This document shows, piece by piece, positions 20,153 to 29,072 of a DNA stretch of 64,000 nt. Under the pieces are notes generated by a model, which was not told the origin of the DNA, made no database searches, and was given only the letters and a program-made list of their open reading frames with translations. Made by a program: the position numbers and the translations under genes. How positions within the stretch are numbered: the first letter of the stretch is position 1; every line of letters begins with the position of its first letter. Source of the stretch: JBBKWU01 sp037969035 (GTDB taxonomy: Bacteria; Pseudomonadota; Alphaproteobacteria; Micavibrionales; Micavibrionaceae); NCBI GenBank assembly GCA_037969035.1, contig JBBKWU010000023.1, positions 39,275 to 103,274 on the forward strand. The letters run 5' to 3'.

Positions 20153-20569
20153 TTAACGTTTTATCAGCTCGATTGTACTCAAGATCATAGAACGGCTTTG
20201 TTCGATAATACCCATATTGGCTTGGTATGTGCGTGTGGCCTCTTTCATATCCATCATCTCGATCAGTGAATCAACGTTCGGCATTTTAACATAGCCGTTT
20301 TCATCAGCACCAGGGTGATCGGGCATATATTCAACGGGGAACGGTTTGTCCGTATCGTCTTTGATATCATCGACTTCCACCAGCTTCATGCCTGCCTGGC
20401 GATCCATTTCATTTTTAAATGTTATGGTTTTACGTGTGTATGGGTCAGCATCCGGCGTTAGTGCTGCCGTTGACGCGTTTGCCACGTTTTCTGAGATCAC
20501 ACGAATACGTGTGCTTTGTGCTTGCATTCCTTTGGATGAAATAGTCATTGCGCTAAATAATTCTGACAT
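20153..20569 (-). CDS. flgC: Flagellar rod protein FlgC
   Basis: 138 residues. Proximal rod subunit. N-terminal rod signature (MTISSKGMQAQSTRIRVISENVANAST) and C-terminal MMDMKEATRTYQANMGIIEQSRSM are present. AAAGGAG precedes the ATG. Part of the minus-strand flgB-flgC-fliE-fliQ-fliR group. Confidence 0.95.
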   Translation of the reverse strand: MSELFSAMTISSKGMQAQSTRIRVISENVANASTAALTPDADPYTRKTITFKNEMDRQAGMKLVEVDDIKDDTDKPFPVEYMPDHPGADENGYVKMPNVDSLIEMMDMKEATRTYQANMGIIEQSRSMILSTIELIKR

Positions 20570-20603
20570 TTTATAACTCCTTTAAATCCCTGTTCCCGTT
20601 ACC

Positions 20604-21014
20604 CTATTTATTCGTGCCCAGTGCCGTACGAATCATCCCGATATTCTTTTGGTAGATCGATGTCATCAGGCTGTAATCCATGTTGTTTTCTGTCGCATTC
20701 AGGATTTGCTCTTCCAAGATCACGGCGTTTCCTGCGGGGGCGACTTCGTAAACTTGGCGCTGATCGCGCTGTTTCGGGTCTGCCACGTTACCGCCGGGCA
20801 CCATATGGCCAGCTTGCGTTGTATTTGGTGTGATGCTCTGTGAGCTTGTGACCTTCTTCATAACTGTGCTGAAATCCACAGGCTTTAAATCCTTTGGCTC
20901 ATATGCTGGCGTGTCCGCATTGGCGATGTTCTGGGCGATCACACGGTGGCGCTGCTCCAGATATTTCATCTTGGATGACATTGCTTGAAAAAGACCTAGA
21001 TTTTCTGTCGTCAT
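20604..21014 (-). CDS. flgB: Flagellar rod protein FlgB
   Basis: 136 residues from ATG 21014, chosen because AAGGA lies eight bases upstream and MTTENLGLFQAMSSKMKYL matches the family N-terminus; a longer in-frame extension to 21164 would overlap the divergent gene. VIAQNIANADTPAYEPKD is the rod/hook family signature. Proximal rod subunit, first gene of its group. Confidence 0.95.
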   Translation of the reverse strand: MTTENLGLFQAMSSKMKYLEQRHRVIAQNIANADTPAYEPKDLKPVDFSTVMKKVTSSQSITPNTTQAGHMVPGGNVADPKQRDQRQVYEVAPAGNAVILEEQILNATENNMDYSLMTSIYQKNIGMIRTALGTNK

Positions 21015-21069
21015 TTTTATGTTCCTTGGTTTATTATAGTTCCCACCACCCCAACAAGTTGCAGGAAGC

Positions 21070-21489
21070 GTGCCAGTGGTCGATAAATATGATAATGACG
21101 AAGGAATTCCCGTAAGACCTTCAAATATAAAGAAAAAACCGAAATCTCCGGTTGCTGTTGCCATTGAAAATTCGGGTAAAACCGATGCACATGGGCAAAT
21201 TTTGCCGCATATATCAGCCGCAGGGCGGGGAAAAGTTGCCGAGCAAATCCTGCAAATCGCCTTTGAGAGCGGTATAAAGGTACGCGAAGACGGTGCATTA
21301 GCCGAAATGTTGGCCGCTATAGAGCTCGACAGCCCTATCCCACACGAGTCATTTGCCGCCGTTGCGGAGATATTATCTTACGTTTACCGCGCCAATGGCG
21401 AACCAAACCCCTTTGATGCCGTGCTAGAAGATGCTATGCAGGAACAGTTAGAAAAAGAAAACGCGAAAAATAGCGGAGAGGATGAATAA
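21070..21489 (+). CDS. FlhB C-terminal-domain-like protein (FlhX-like)
   Basis: 139 residues. The part from KSPVAVAIENSG through AAVAEILSYVYRANGE aligns by eye with the cytoplasmic domain of FlhB, without any membrane region. The NPTH autocleavage motif is absent: the equivalent site reads KSPV. Stand-alone FlhB-C proteins (FlhX/YlqH type) are known and can partly substitute in export. Start is GTG 21070 or GTG 21076; AGGA is better spaced for the second. Divergent from flgB and upstream of fliO-fliP, overlapping the next gene. Confidence 0.85.
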   Translation: MPVVDKYDNDEGIPVRPSNIKKKPKSPVAVAIENSGKTDAHGQILPHISAAGRGKVAEQILQIAFESGIKVREDGALAEMLAAIELDSPIPHESFAAVAEILSYVYRANGEPNPFDAVLEDAMQEQLEKENAKNSGEDE

Positions 21490-21754
21490 CATGAGCCAAG
21501 CCGAGCAATTAAACGCCCGCCTCCAAAACCAAATCGATTATATCGTGCAATCCATTCAAAATATCAAACAGGATAATTTGATGGACATGAAAGCCATGGA
21601 TGACGAAGTCGCCGCCATTTGTGGGGAAGCCGAAGGCGCAAGCAAAGAAATTTCACAAGCCATCGAAGGAAAAATGGTTGAATTGATAGGCTTGCTCGAT
21701 CAACTCGCGATGGAGCTTGATGCTTACAAAAACCGTGCTGCGAATAAAGAGTAA
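21482..21754 (+). CDS. Small coiled-coil protein, function unknown
   Basis: 90 residues, almost entirely helical with heptad-like spacing (LNARLQNQIDYIVQSIQNI..., MVELIGLLDQLAMELDAYKN). Overlaps the FlhX-like gene by eight bases and precedes fliO by eight bases, so it belongs to the export operon. Size and coiled-coil content recall a chaperone or FliJ-like protein, but I see no sequence signature for either. Confidence 0.75.
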   Translation: MNNMSQAEQLNARLQNQIDYIVQSIQNIKQDNLMDMKAMDDEVAAICGEAEGASKEISQAIEGKMVELIGLLDQLAMELDAYKNRAANKE

Positions 21755-21762
21755 GAGACATA

Positions 21763-22104
21763 ATGGAAATAATTGACGGCATGCAATTGCTGAAATTCTT
21801 GGCCTCTCTGACATTTGTGTTGGCGTTGATGGCTGGGCTTTTCTTGATTTTAAAGCGTATTCAATCCAAAGGCCCCCTTCGCATGGGCAGCGCCCGTCGC
21901 CTGCGCGTGACCGAAGTTTTACAGCTCGATTCACGCCACCGCGCCATTTTGTTGAGGAGAGATAACAAAGAGCACCTTGTTATTTTAAGCCCAAGCGGCG
22001 AAACTGTTATTGAATCAGGAATCATCTATAACAGTGACAATGCAAACACGGCAGACGATGCCACAACTGAACAAGCAAACGAGAACATCAAAGATGCCGC
22101 CTAA
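21763..22104 (+). CDS. fliO: Flagellar export assembly protein FliO
   Basis: 113 residues. One N-terminal membrane helix (LLKFLASLTFVLALMAGLFLILKRI) is followed by the FliO cytoplasmic core (RRLRVTEVLQLDSRHRAILLRRDNKEHLVIL). FliO helps assemble the FliP ring; its adjacency to fliP supports the call. Confidence 0.88.
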   Translation: MEIIDGMQLLKFLASLTFVLALMAGLFLILKRIQSKGPLRMGSARRLRVTEVLQLDSRHRAILLRRDNKEHLVILSPSGETVIESGIIYNSDNANTADDATTEQANENIKDAA

Positions 22105-22885
22105 AGCTTCTAAATCAACGGTTTTCAAAGTGCTCATCGCAGCGCTTGTGTTCTCTATCGGCTTTTTCTGCCTGAGCCAAAGCAGCTTTGCGCAATCACT
22201 AACCCTTGATATGGGTGAAGAAGGCAATAACGGCACCGTAACAGGCCGCGTTGTGCAGCTTTTGGGCTTGCTCACCGTTCTCTCGCTCGCGCCATCTATC
22301 CTGATTATGATGACATCGTTCACGCGGATTATCATTGTGCTGTCATTCTTACGTACCGCCATCGGTATCCAACAAACACCGCCGAATACGGTCATGGTCT
22401 CGCTTGCACTGTTTCTGACCTTCTTCATTATGGCACCGACCTTCCAAAGCGCTTACGAAAGCGGCATTGTTCCGCTCGTGAACGAGGAAATCGACGAGAT
22501 CACCGCCTTTAACCGCGCGATTGACCCATTCAAAGACTTTATGCTCAAACATGCGCGTGAAGATGACATTATGCTGTTCACAGAGCTAAGCGAGAGCGGC
22601 CCGTTCGAAGACCGCAAGGCTATTCCTCTACAAATTCTAATCCCGTCATTTATGATATCGGAACTCCGCCGCGCGTTTGAGATTGGCTTTATGCTGTTCT
22701 TGCCGTTTTTGATTATTGATATCGTGACCGCATCCATTTTGATGTCGATGGGTATGATGATGCTACCGCCGATTATGATCTCGCTGCCGTTTAAGATTAT
22801 CTTCTTTGTGCTGGTTGATGGTTGGCATTTGATTTCAGGCTCGCTGATCCAAAGCTTTGGGACGGGTATCACGCCCGCGGGTTAG
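22094..22885 (+). CDS. fliP: Flagellar export gate protein FliP
   Basis: 263 residues from ATG 22094, which overlaps fliO by 11 bases and directly precedes the signal-like segment VFKVLIAALVFSIGFFCLSQSSFAQ. Core signatures: LAPSILIMMTSFTRIIIVLSFLRTAIGIQQ and the C-terminal DIVTASILMSMGMMMLPP. FliP forms the main pore of the export gate. Confidence 0.95.
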   Translation: MPPKASKSTVFKVLIAALVFSIGFFCLSQSSFAQSLTLDMGEEGNNGTVTGRVVQLLGLLTVLSLAPSILIMMTSFTRIIIVLSFLRTAIGIQQTPPNTVMVSLALFLTFFIMAPTFQSAYESGIVPLVNEEIDEITAFNRAIDPFKDFMLKHAREDDIMLFTELSESGPFEDRKAIPLQILIPSFMISELRRAFEIGFMLFLPFLIIDIVTASILMSMGMMMLPPIMISLPFKIIFFVLVDGWHLISGSLIQSFGTGITPAG

Positions 22886-22899
22886 ATGGTACGTTTTAA

Positions 22900-22922
22900 G
22901 CCGTATTACTCGGCGGTTTTTT
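22900..22922 (+). terminator. Weak terminator-like hairpin after fliP
   Basis: GCCG-TATTACT-CGGC followed by GGTTTTTT. Only four stem pairs, and it overlaps the stop of the convergent TPR gene. Confidence 0.35.
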
Positions 22923-25890
22923 CCTTATAGCTTTCAAGGAAGCCCTTAAAGATATCAACATCCGCGACCAGCGCATCAATCGTTTCACGATCAACAAACA
23001 CCATGTTTTTACGCGGCAAGGTCACAACATCAAACAAGTCAGAGCGTTTGGATTTATTCATCACCGCACCATAACGCTCGCGCATATTGGCAAGTTCTAC
23101 ACGGTTACCAGACAAATTAAGTGCCACCGCGCGGTTCAATATCAGATCGGCCTGATCGTCAGTAATCGGCTTTGCCAGATCAAGGCGTTCATCCAATATC
23201 AGATCATGCAATGCCTCCGCCGCATCATCCCAAAGCCCCGCCTGCCACGAGATATCGGCACGCAAGCGATTCACATCAGGGTCAGGGTTAAAGGTATTGA
23301 GCAACGAAAGTGCCTGCCCCGTTTGCCCCAAATCAGACAACGCCCGCGCCCGCAGTAATTTAATCTCGCGCTGCTTGGCGCGGCCTTCATCTGTTTTTTC
23401 TGTGTCATAATATGCTTGCGCGACATTCAAGGCTTTCACCGCCTCCGCAGGACGCGCATCAAGCAAATAGATAGCACCCAGACGCAAAGCAACGCGCCCT
23501 TTATCAGCACCGCTCAAACGGAAATCAACTTGGTGCTGTAAGATACGTGAGGCGCGCTCCAAAAGATCAGCATCAACCAAACGCTCGGCAAGTTTCTGGA
23601 TCAAGCGATTTCCATCTTCTGCTGTCGGGGTTAGCTCTTTAAATTCCTCATAAACCGTCACCGCTTCCACAGGTGAGATATCGGGGTCATCCATCAACAA
23701 GCTATAAAAACTATCCGACATTAAACGCGTAATTTCACGACCAACATCTGTCCCAGGTGACATCGCCGCAGCATCACGCAAAATCGTGAAGCCTTTCAAA
23801 AATTCATCCGCATTCAGATAAAGCTTACCAAGTTCGGCATTAATTTGTGCTTCCAGCCCATCACCGCGCCACGCATAGCGCAAGCCTTCTAAACGGTCGA
23901 TGGCTTCTGCCGCTGTAACCTTGCCGTCACTATAATCCATCGTGGTCAAGGCAAGCCCCGCACGTGCACGGTAAAAATCATCGTGCCCACGTGTCAGTTT
24001 ACTCCAAAGCTCGCGCGCATGTTCCAAATCACCACGCTGCCGCGATGCTTCGCCTTCGAGATAATCAAGACCTGCCACAACAGGCGCATCAAGCTTTTCA
24101 CGCTCTTTTTGCAAAACAGAAAGAATACCTTCAGCCGTGGCAACATCACCATCACGCAACGCAACCTCGGCAAGTTTCACACCCAGCTTTTCCAATAGCT
24201 CAATCGGGTAATTCACAAGCACGGAAAAATCATCAGGAATTGTTTGTCTTGCTTGATGCCAATCTTCGAGCCACGCCAGCGTATAAGCGCGCCAATAATC
24301 AAGCTCGTCATAGCTTTGCAAATTACTGCGATTCAAATCACTCAGTGCTATTTCATATTTTCCTGCCAGCGCATAAGACGCACCGCGCAGTGCCGTAAAC
24401 TCCACAGTACCCATAAGCCCTGGCAACTCTTGCGCCGCAAGCTCCAACAGACCGATCGCTTCTTGGCCGCGATCATTTGACAAATTAACCTTGGCCAGCG
24501 CGATTAAATCTTCGGCGCGCCCATTCGCATCTTTGCCCGCAGCATTAGAAAGAACAATGCGCTGGTTCTCATCAAGCGCGTGTAAACCGCCCATCATCCA
24601 ACTATCAAAGTTAAAAATCGTATTCATATTGCTTTCGGCAGCGCCGTCAGCATCACCGCTTTCTTTGACGCTTTCACGCATTTGACGACGTTGAACATCA
24701 CCACCGCGCGAAATTGCCAACCCATCAGGGCGCGTCACCTCAACACCGCTCTGCACAAGCTTAATCTCCAACGCATCCGTTTTAGGCTCAATCGCCATAC
24801 CAATAGACGAGTCAAGAACACCAAAATCAACGAACTCATACGGTTTGCCGCTATACTGGCTCGCTTGCTTAACAGCCACGACTTGTAAAACATCGCCAAT
24901 ATCAGGGTCAGGAAGCTCCAAAATACGCGTTGTCATTTGCACAGGCCAAAACGCCGTACCGCCCCGTACGATGCTTCCGGATTCGTAACGGCGCTCCAAC
25001 AACGCAGGTTTTGTTTCATCGGTTTCGCTCGGGCTTAGGATAACGCGCCACACAAGACCACCGCCTTCACCCTTCACACGCAGCTTCGCGTCCTTTGGCA
25101 ATTTCAAACGGTAGGCCGTGCCTTTTTTAAGGCTGAAGCGTTCAAAATCAGGGAATATTTTAGCTTGTGGCCCTTCAAGTTCTGGCGGCACCGTAACGTC
25201 AACACGATCAAGAACCATCCAAAGATCATCACCACGACGAAAAACAGCCAAGCCCACGGCTGCTGTTTGCGAGATTGTAATTACATGCGGTTGGATTTCA
25301 GGTGCTTGATCCATAATCACGTTTTCTACGCGCGCCGCGATATCTAAGGTTTCCGCATCAACCTCAGGTGCGGGGTGAGCTTCTATCTTTTCAGGAACAG
25401 CTTTTGCCGTTTTTTCTGTTTTCTTTTCTGGAACGGCTTCGGCTTTTTTAATCGGTGGTTTTTCTTGAACAGGTTCTGATGTTGCAACTGGCGCAGGTGC
25501 TGGCTCTACGCCACTCCCTTGCCCGAGGAAATCGAGAACCACACGGTCTCCAATTTTAAAATGCCTGTACGTTCCGCTTTTGTTGATTGCTGTATTTATT
25601 TGCACAACAAGGTTAGCCCCTGCTGCCGATGTGGCCGATATAGAAGACACCGCCGCTACGTTACTAAGGTCAAGCGCATCCGTTGATAACACAGCCTTGT
25701 CATTAAACGAAAGCGCAAGCCCGCTGTCATTGGCGGCGATGCTATAAGTCACCGCCTTCTCCCAATCAAAAACAAGGCGCGTGTAATCTTTATGAACGCC
25801 TGCCCGCACAAGCACAGCGTCTTGCGCCATAGCAGGGTAAATGCCATGAAGAAAAACGAACAAAAATGCGAATAGAAATAAGCGTTTCAT
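22906..25890 (-). CDS. Large exported TPR-repeat protein in the motor operon
   Basis: About 994 residues from ATG 25890, which begins a clear signal peptide (KRLFLFAFLFVFLHGIYPAMAQ). An AMIN-like beta domain (VRAGVHKDYTRLVFDW...) is followed by a Pro/Glu/Lys-rich linker, a second beta-rich region, and a long C-terminal array of helical TPR-like repeats. An earlier ATG at 25956 overlaps the motB stop as ATGA and could give a 22-residue extension by translational coupling; neither start has a strong SD. AMIN domains target periplasmic structures, so a role supporting the motor or envelope is an inference. Function unknown. Confidence 0.75.
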   Translation of the reverse strand: MKRLFLFAFLFVFLHGIYPAMAQDAVLVRAGVHKDYTRLVFDWEKAVTYSIAANDSGLALSFNDKAVLSTDALDLSNVAAVSSISATSAAGANLVVQINTAINKSGTYRHFKIGDRVVLDFLGQGSGVEPAPAPVATSEPVQEKPPIKKAEAVPEKKTEKTAKAVPEKIEAHPAPEVDAETLDIAARVENVIMDQAPEIQPHVITISQTAAVGLAVFRRGDDLWMVLDRVDVTVPPELEGPQAKIFPDFERFSLKKGTAYRLKLPKDAKLRVKGEGGGLVWRVILSPSETDETKPALLERRYESGSIVRGGTAFWPVQMTTRILELPDPDIGDVLQVVAVKQASQYSGKPYEFVDFGVLDSSIGMAIEPKTDALEIKLVQSGVEVTRPDGLAISRGGDVQRRQMRESVKESGDADGAAESNMNTIFNFDSWMMGGLHALDENQRIVLSNAAGKDANGRAEDLIALAKVNLSNDRGQEAIGLLELAAQELPGLMGTVEFTALRGASYALAGKYEIALSDLNRSNLQSYDELDYWRAYTLAWLEDWHQARQTIPDDFSVLVNYPIELLEKLGVKLAEVALRDGDVATAEGILSVLQKEREKLDAPVVAGLDYLEGEASRQRGDLEHARELWSKLTRGHDDFYRARAGLALTTMDYSDGKVTAAEAIDRLEGLRYAWRGDGLEAQINAELGKLYLNADEFLKGFTILRDAAAMSPGTDVGREITRLMSDSFYSLLMDDPDISPVEAVTVYEEFKELTPTAEDGNRLIQKLAERLVDADLLERASRILQHQVDFRLSGADKGRVALRLGAIYLLDARPAEAVKALNVAQAYYDTEKTDEGRAKQREIKLLRARALSDLGQTGQALSLLNTFNPDPDVNRLRADISWQAGLWDDAAEALHDLILDERLDLAKPITDDQADLILNRAVALNLSGNRVELANMRERYGAVMNKSKRSDLFDVVTLPRKNMVFVDRETIDALVADVDIFKGFLESYKEKTAE

Positions 25891-25952
25891 ATATAAAAAT
25901 TGCCATGCGTGCCGAAAAAGAGCAAGCCGCCTGTTTGGTTGCTCCCCCGCTA

Positions 25953-26795
25953 TCATTTAAAGTCCAAATCGGAGAAGATATCATCCTTGCGGCCATCATG
26001 GTTCATCACCACAATATCCACACGGCGTGAAAGGTTGAGTTTTTGTTCTTCGGGAATATTGCTGACGATATCCTTATAACGCCCATCAGATAGGCCGCGC
26101 ACCGTGATTTCTTTGTCGTATCCGACATTTTCCATCACAGAGGCAACATTCAACGCGCGCGCGAGTGAAAGCTCCCAGTTATTGCTAAAATTTTCGTTCC
26201 GTTCACCAATGGGGCGCGGATCAGCATGTCCTACAATTTCGATCTTGTTTTTAATCCGCGTCAGCGCGCCACCCAGCGCATAAAGCGCACGTAAGCCGCC
26301 ATCTACAGGCTCAGCTTGGCCACTATTAAACAAAAGGCTATCAGGCAGCGAAATCACCAGATGGTCTTCCGCTTGGCTGATGACCGCCTCGTTCAGTATT
26401 TCGTTTTCTTCAACAATCCCTTTAATCAAAAGATTGAGATATCCAATATCCAGCGCCCGATCCAGATTGATTTTACTAAGATTGATCGTTTCGTTCGCGC
26501 CTTGATTAAAGGCGGGACCATAATTGCTATTCAACTCACTTTGTAGAGACAGCATGATGTCAGACCATTGCTCTTTCTCAGGCTCGGACATCGCGAACAA
26601 CATCACAAAAAATGTCAACATCAACGCCATAACATCTGTAAAAGACACGAGCCAAATAGCAGATCCTTTGGGCGTATCACCCGAACGCCGTGAAAACGAA
26701 CGTCTGGCAACCACGGGCTGAATATGGATGATATCTACCTTTTGCGACTCATTCGGCTTTTTCTTCGCTTTGTTTTTATCATCAGGGGGCGTCAT
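25953..26795 (-). CDS. motB: Flagellar stator protein MotB
   Basis: 280 residues from ATG 26795, chosen for its AGGAGG six bases upstream. After a basic N-terminus comes the single membrane helix WLVSFTDVMALMLTFFVMLFAMS with the proton-binding Asp (D54). The C-terminal OmpA-like peptidoglycan-binding domain includes IEIVGHADPRPIGE and LSLARALNVASVM. MotB anchors the stator to the wall and carries the proton path with MotA; motA is 26 kb away at 52357. It overlaps the upstream MotB-like gene by 14 bases. Confidence 0.93.
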   Translation of the reverse strand: MTPPDDKNKAKKKPNESQKVDIIHIQPVVARRSFSRRSGDTPKGSAIWLVSFTDVMALMLTFFVMLFAMSEPEKEQWSDIMLSLQSELNSNYGPAFNQGANETINLSKINLDRALDIGYLNLLIKGIVEENEILNEAVISQAEDHLVISLPDSLLFNSGQAEPVDGGLRALYALGGALTRIKNKIEIVGHADPRPIGERNENFSNNWELSLARALNVASVMENVGYDKEITVRGLSDGRYKDIVSNIPEEQKLNLSRRVDIVVMNHDGRKDDIFSDLDFK

Positions 26796-27519
26796 TTTGG
26801 CCTCCTGTCGGGTCATACGGAATATGAGGGCGGAAGACAAGATCGACCGTATCTTCTGGTCCACCACCGAAACCAATGCTTTGCAGCTTTGTCGGCAATC
26901 CTGAGTTTTCGAGCTTTTTAGAGATTTCTCCCATTTTCTTGATGCTTCGTTCCGCCAATTGCGGGTTGTTGTTTTGCAGATGCGGCGGGTTATCACCAAG
27001 GTTTAAAATGATATCCATGCGGTACGCTACATCCGTTTGATCCGTGCGAATCAACGCAATCAACGCAGGCAGGAAGAAGCCCTTAAGCATGACTTGACCG
27101 CTCTCAGTGCCCGTCGTTCTTTGCGGTGTGCGTTGCCCGACAGCCATCACCGCCTCGCGGAACTCACTATACGGCAAGCGCACATGCATCGTGCCCTTGG
27201 TTTTATTCGAAGCCGATTCATAATTTGGGATTTGTGACTTAAATAACGCCTCAAGCTTTTCGGTAACATCGCCTTCATCAACAGACGGCGTTTCGCTTTC
27301 CTGCACAGATGGATTTGTGTTTTCTGGCGGCGTGAAATCTTTAGAAAATGATTGTTCAATACTGTCTAGAAGCGGCTTAATCTTCGTCTCTTCGAATTTA
27401 GAAATCGAGTTCAGCACAATAAAGAAGGCAAGCAGCATCAAAAACAGCGACAGCGACAGAACTTGATCTGATCCGCTACTGCTTGAACCTACATTGACAC
27501 GACGACGACGACGTTGCAT
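26782..27519 (-). CDS. MotB-like paralogue without the proton-binding Asp
   Basis: 245 residues. The N-terminus has an Arg-rich start (MQRRRRRVNV) and one membrane helix, LSLSLFLMLLAFFIVLNSIS, alignable with the MotB helix around the AFF/TFF motif; at the position of the MotB Asp it has Ser, with the nearest Asp six residues further out. The C-terminal part (NNNPQLAERSIKKMGEISKKLENSG) may be a diverged OmpA-like domain. Encoded immediately upstream of motB with overlapping ends. Likely an accessory stator or scaffold protein; inference. Confidence 0.75.
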   Translation of the reverse strand: MQRRRRRVNVGSSSSGSDQVLSLSLFLMLLAFFIVLNSISKFEETKIKPLLDSIEQSFSKDFTPPENTNPSVQESETPSVDEGDVTEKLEALFKSQIPNYESASNKTKGTMHVRLPYSEFREAVMAVGQRTPQRTTGTESGQVMLKGFFLPALIALIRTDQTDVAYRMDIILNLGDNPPHLQNNNPQLAERSIKKMGEISKKLENSGLPTKLQSIGFGGGPEDTVDLVFRPHIPYDPTGGQNDAP

Positions 27520-27651
27520 TAAACCTTCTTTGCCCTTGGTTTTATCGAATTAAACGGATGGTCTTAAATAGTGTTAAAAGTACCCTTATCAAAATAATCG
27601 TTCGTATTTACGCTGTTACAGCCACATGAGAGCTGAGTATTCTATGCCCGA

Positions 27652-28443
27652 TCAAGGCGCCATAAGATCAGGTGGCTGACGTCTTTGGGCGAGTAAAATA
27701 GTGACAGTACGCGCACGCTCCGCTTCCATTTCAGCCAAGATCGGCGCGGATTTACGTTCTGACATCGCCGAAATCACACTCAGCAGCACATCAATATCCA
27801 GCGTATTGAAAATACGAGCGGCATCTTTTGCCTTCATACCTTCATAAATTTTAACAAGGCTTTGAATGCGCGCCTTTTCCTCTGCGGTTTGCTGCACCAT
27901 CAACCCTTCGATTTCTTGTTGGATAGAGGTTAGCTCGCGCAGCTTTCTATCGAGCTCACGTTGCGCGGCCTCAAGCAATGCGGCCTGCCGTGTCAAAGAT
28001 TTTTCACGTGAATCAAGGCTTCTGCGGCGATCAGCCAGCTCTTTATAAACGTCTTTCTCAACTTCGGAATATTCATATTCTGATTCTGTGGCATCACGCC
28101 AATCAACGTCTTCCGCGGGTAAATCAAGAATGCTTTTGCCGCCCGCTTCTTCGTCTTTGTTTGCATCAACCGTTTTATCCGAATCAGAATGCGCGTCATC
28201 GGCGGCACTTTCTGCCACATCTTCTTCATGCGCCGCAGGTTTATCTGCAGGCGTCTCTTCTTTTTTCTCAACGGAAGGACGCGCAGGAAGCGGCGGTGCT
28301 TCCGCATTCACTTCTTGCTGGGCATAGGCGGCACCCATGCCTTTTAAATCAACAACAAACTCTCCCACCCGCACGGTGAAAGAGAGACCAGCAACAACGA
28401 TCAATAAGGGGAGTAATCTAATATGGCGCATAAAGTTTTTCAT
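27652..28443 (-). CDS. motE: MotE-like flagellar motility protein
   Basis: 263 residues. Signal/anchor sequence at the N-terminus, a low-complexity acidic linker (about 45-110), a coiled coil (RRRSLDSREKSL... ELTSIQQEIEGLM), and a C-terminal MgtE-N/FliG-M-like domain (IYEGMKAKDAARIFNTLD...ISAMSERKSAPILAEM). This architecture matches MotE, a periplasmic chaperone for stator proteins in alphaproteobacteria. ATG overlaps the stop region of the DUF6468 gene. Confidence 0.82.
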   Translation of the reverse strand: MKNFMRHIRLLPLLIVVAGLSFTVRVGEFVVDLKGMGAAYAQQEVNAEAPPLPARPSVEKKEETPADKPAAHEEDVAESAADDAHSDSDKTVDANKDEEAGGKSILDLPAEDVDWRDATESEYEYSEVEKDVYKELADRRRSLDSREKSLTRQAALLEAAQRELDRKLRELTSIQQEIEGLMVQQTAEEKARIQSLVKIYEGMKAKDAARIFNTLDIDVLLSVISAMSERKSAPILAEMEAERARTVTILLAQRRQPPDLMAP

Positions 28444-29072
28444 TACGCATCACCCGCGAACTCAACTTTTTTTTTGCCACGCAAAGCTTCGAACAGCTCT
28501 TTTTCGGCGCGGCTTTGGAAATCTTCAAGCTCAGCATCGTAATTATCGCTCGTATTCAGATCCGCATCATCATCGTTATCGGCTTGATCGAATTCAGGAT
28601 CACGAATGGAAAACATTCCGCCACCAGAAGCAGCAGAGCGCGGCGCGGTTTTTTCATTCGGCGCATCATCAAAATCATCATCAATGTTAAAGCTCACCTT
28701 ATGCTGCTGCTTCGATTTTTGCTGCTGTGGCTGCTGCATTCCCTTACGGGCGGGTGAGTTTTCAAGGCGTGTGGCAAGACGATCGCTCGAATCATGGATC
28801 ATCTCCATTTCATCTTTCAGCGCGCTTCCTTGGCTAATAAGCTCCTGCAAATCGCGGCCTGATTGACGTGCGGCCTCGCGCAGCCCTGTAATAGCCATCT
28901 CAGCTTGTGTGATTTGTCCTGAAAGGTCAGTAATCAATTGGCGCAGATCACTGCGCGTTTGGCGAAAAATCTTAAGCTGCGCCGACAAGCGCACGGCAAA
29001 AAATAGCGTCACGCCCAAAAGGCCGATCACCAACACATCCATAATAAGCGGCAAGATAGCCATCATTATCAC
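28443..29072 (-). CDS. DUF6468 / PflI-like flagellar protein
   Basis: 209 residues. One N-terminal membrane helix (LPLIMDVLVIGLLGVTLFFAVRLSAQL) followed by a coiled coil (DLRQLITDLSGQITQAEMAITGLREAARQSGRDL) and a disordered, acidic C-terminus. This matches the DUF6468 proteins found between fliM and motE in alphaproteobacteria; one Caulobacter member, PflI, affects flagellum positioning. Start overlaps the fliM stop. Function here inferred only. Confidence 0.75.
   Translation of the reverse strand: MIMMAILPLIMDVLVIGLLGVTLFFAVRLSAQLKIFRQTRSDLRQLITDLSGQITQAEMAITGLREAARQSGRDLQELISQGSALKDEMEMIHDSSDRLATRLENSPARKGMQQPQQQKSKQQHKVSFNIDDDFDDAPNEKTAPRSAASGGGMFSIRDPEFDQADNDDDADLNTSDNYDAELEDFQSRAEKELFEALRGKKKVEFAGDA

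Noticed and set aside
27564..27577. TTAA-N6-TTAA upstream of the MotB-like gene as a CtrA box
   Set aside because: The CtrA consensus needs seven bases between the half-sites; the spacing is six and the region is AT-rich.
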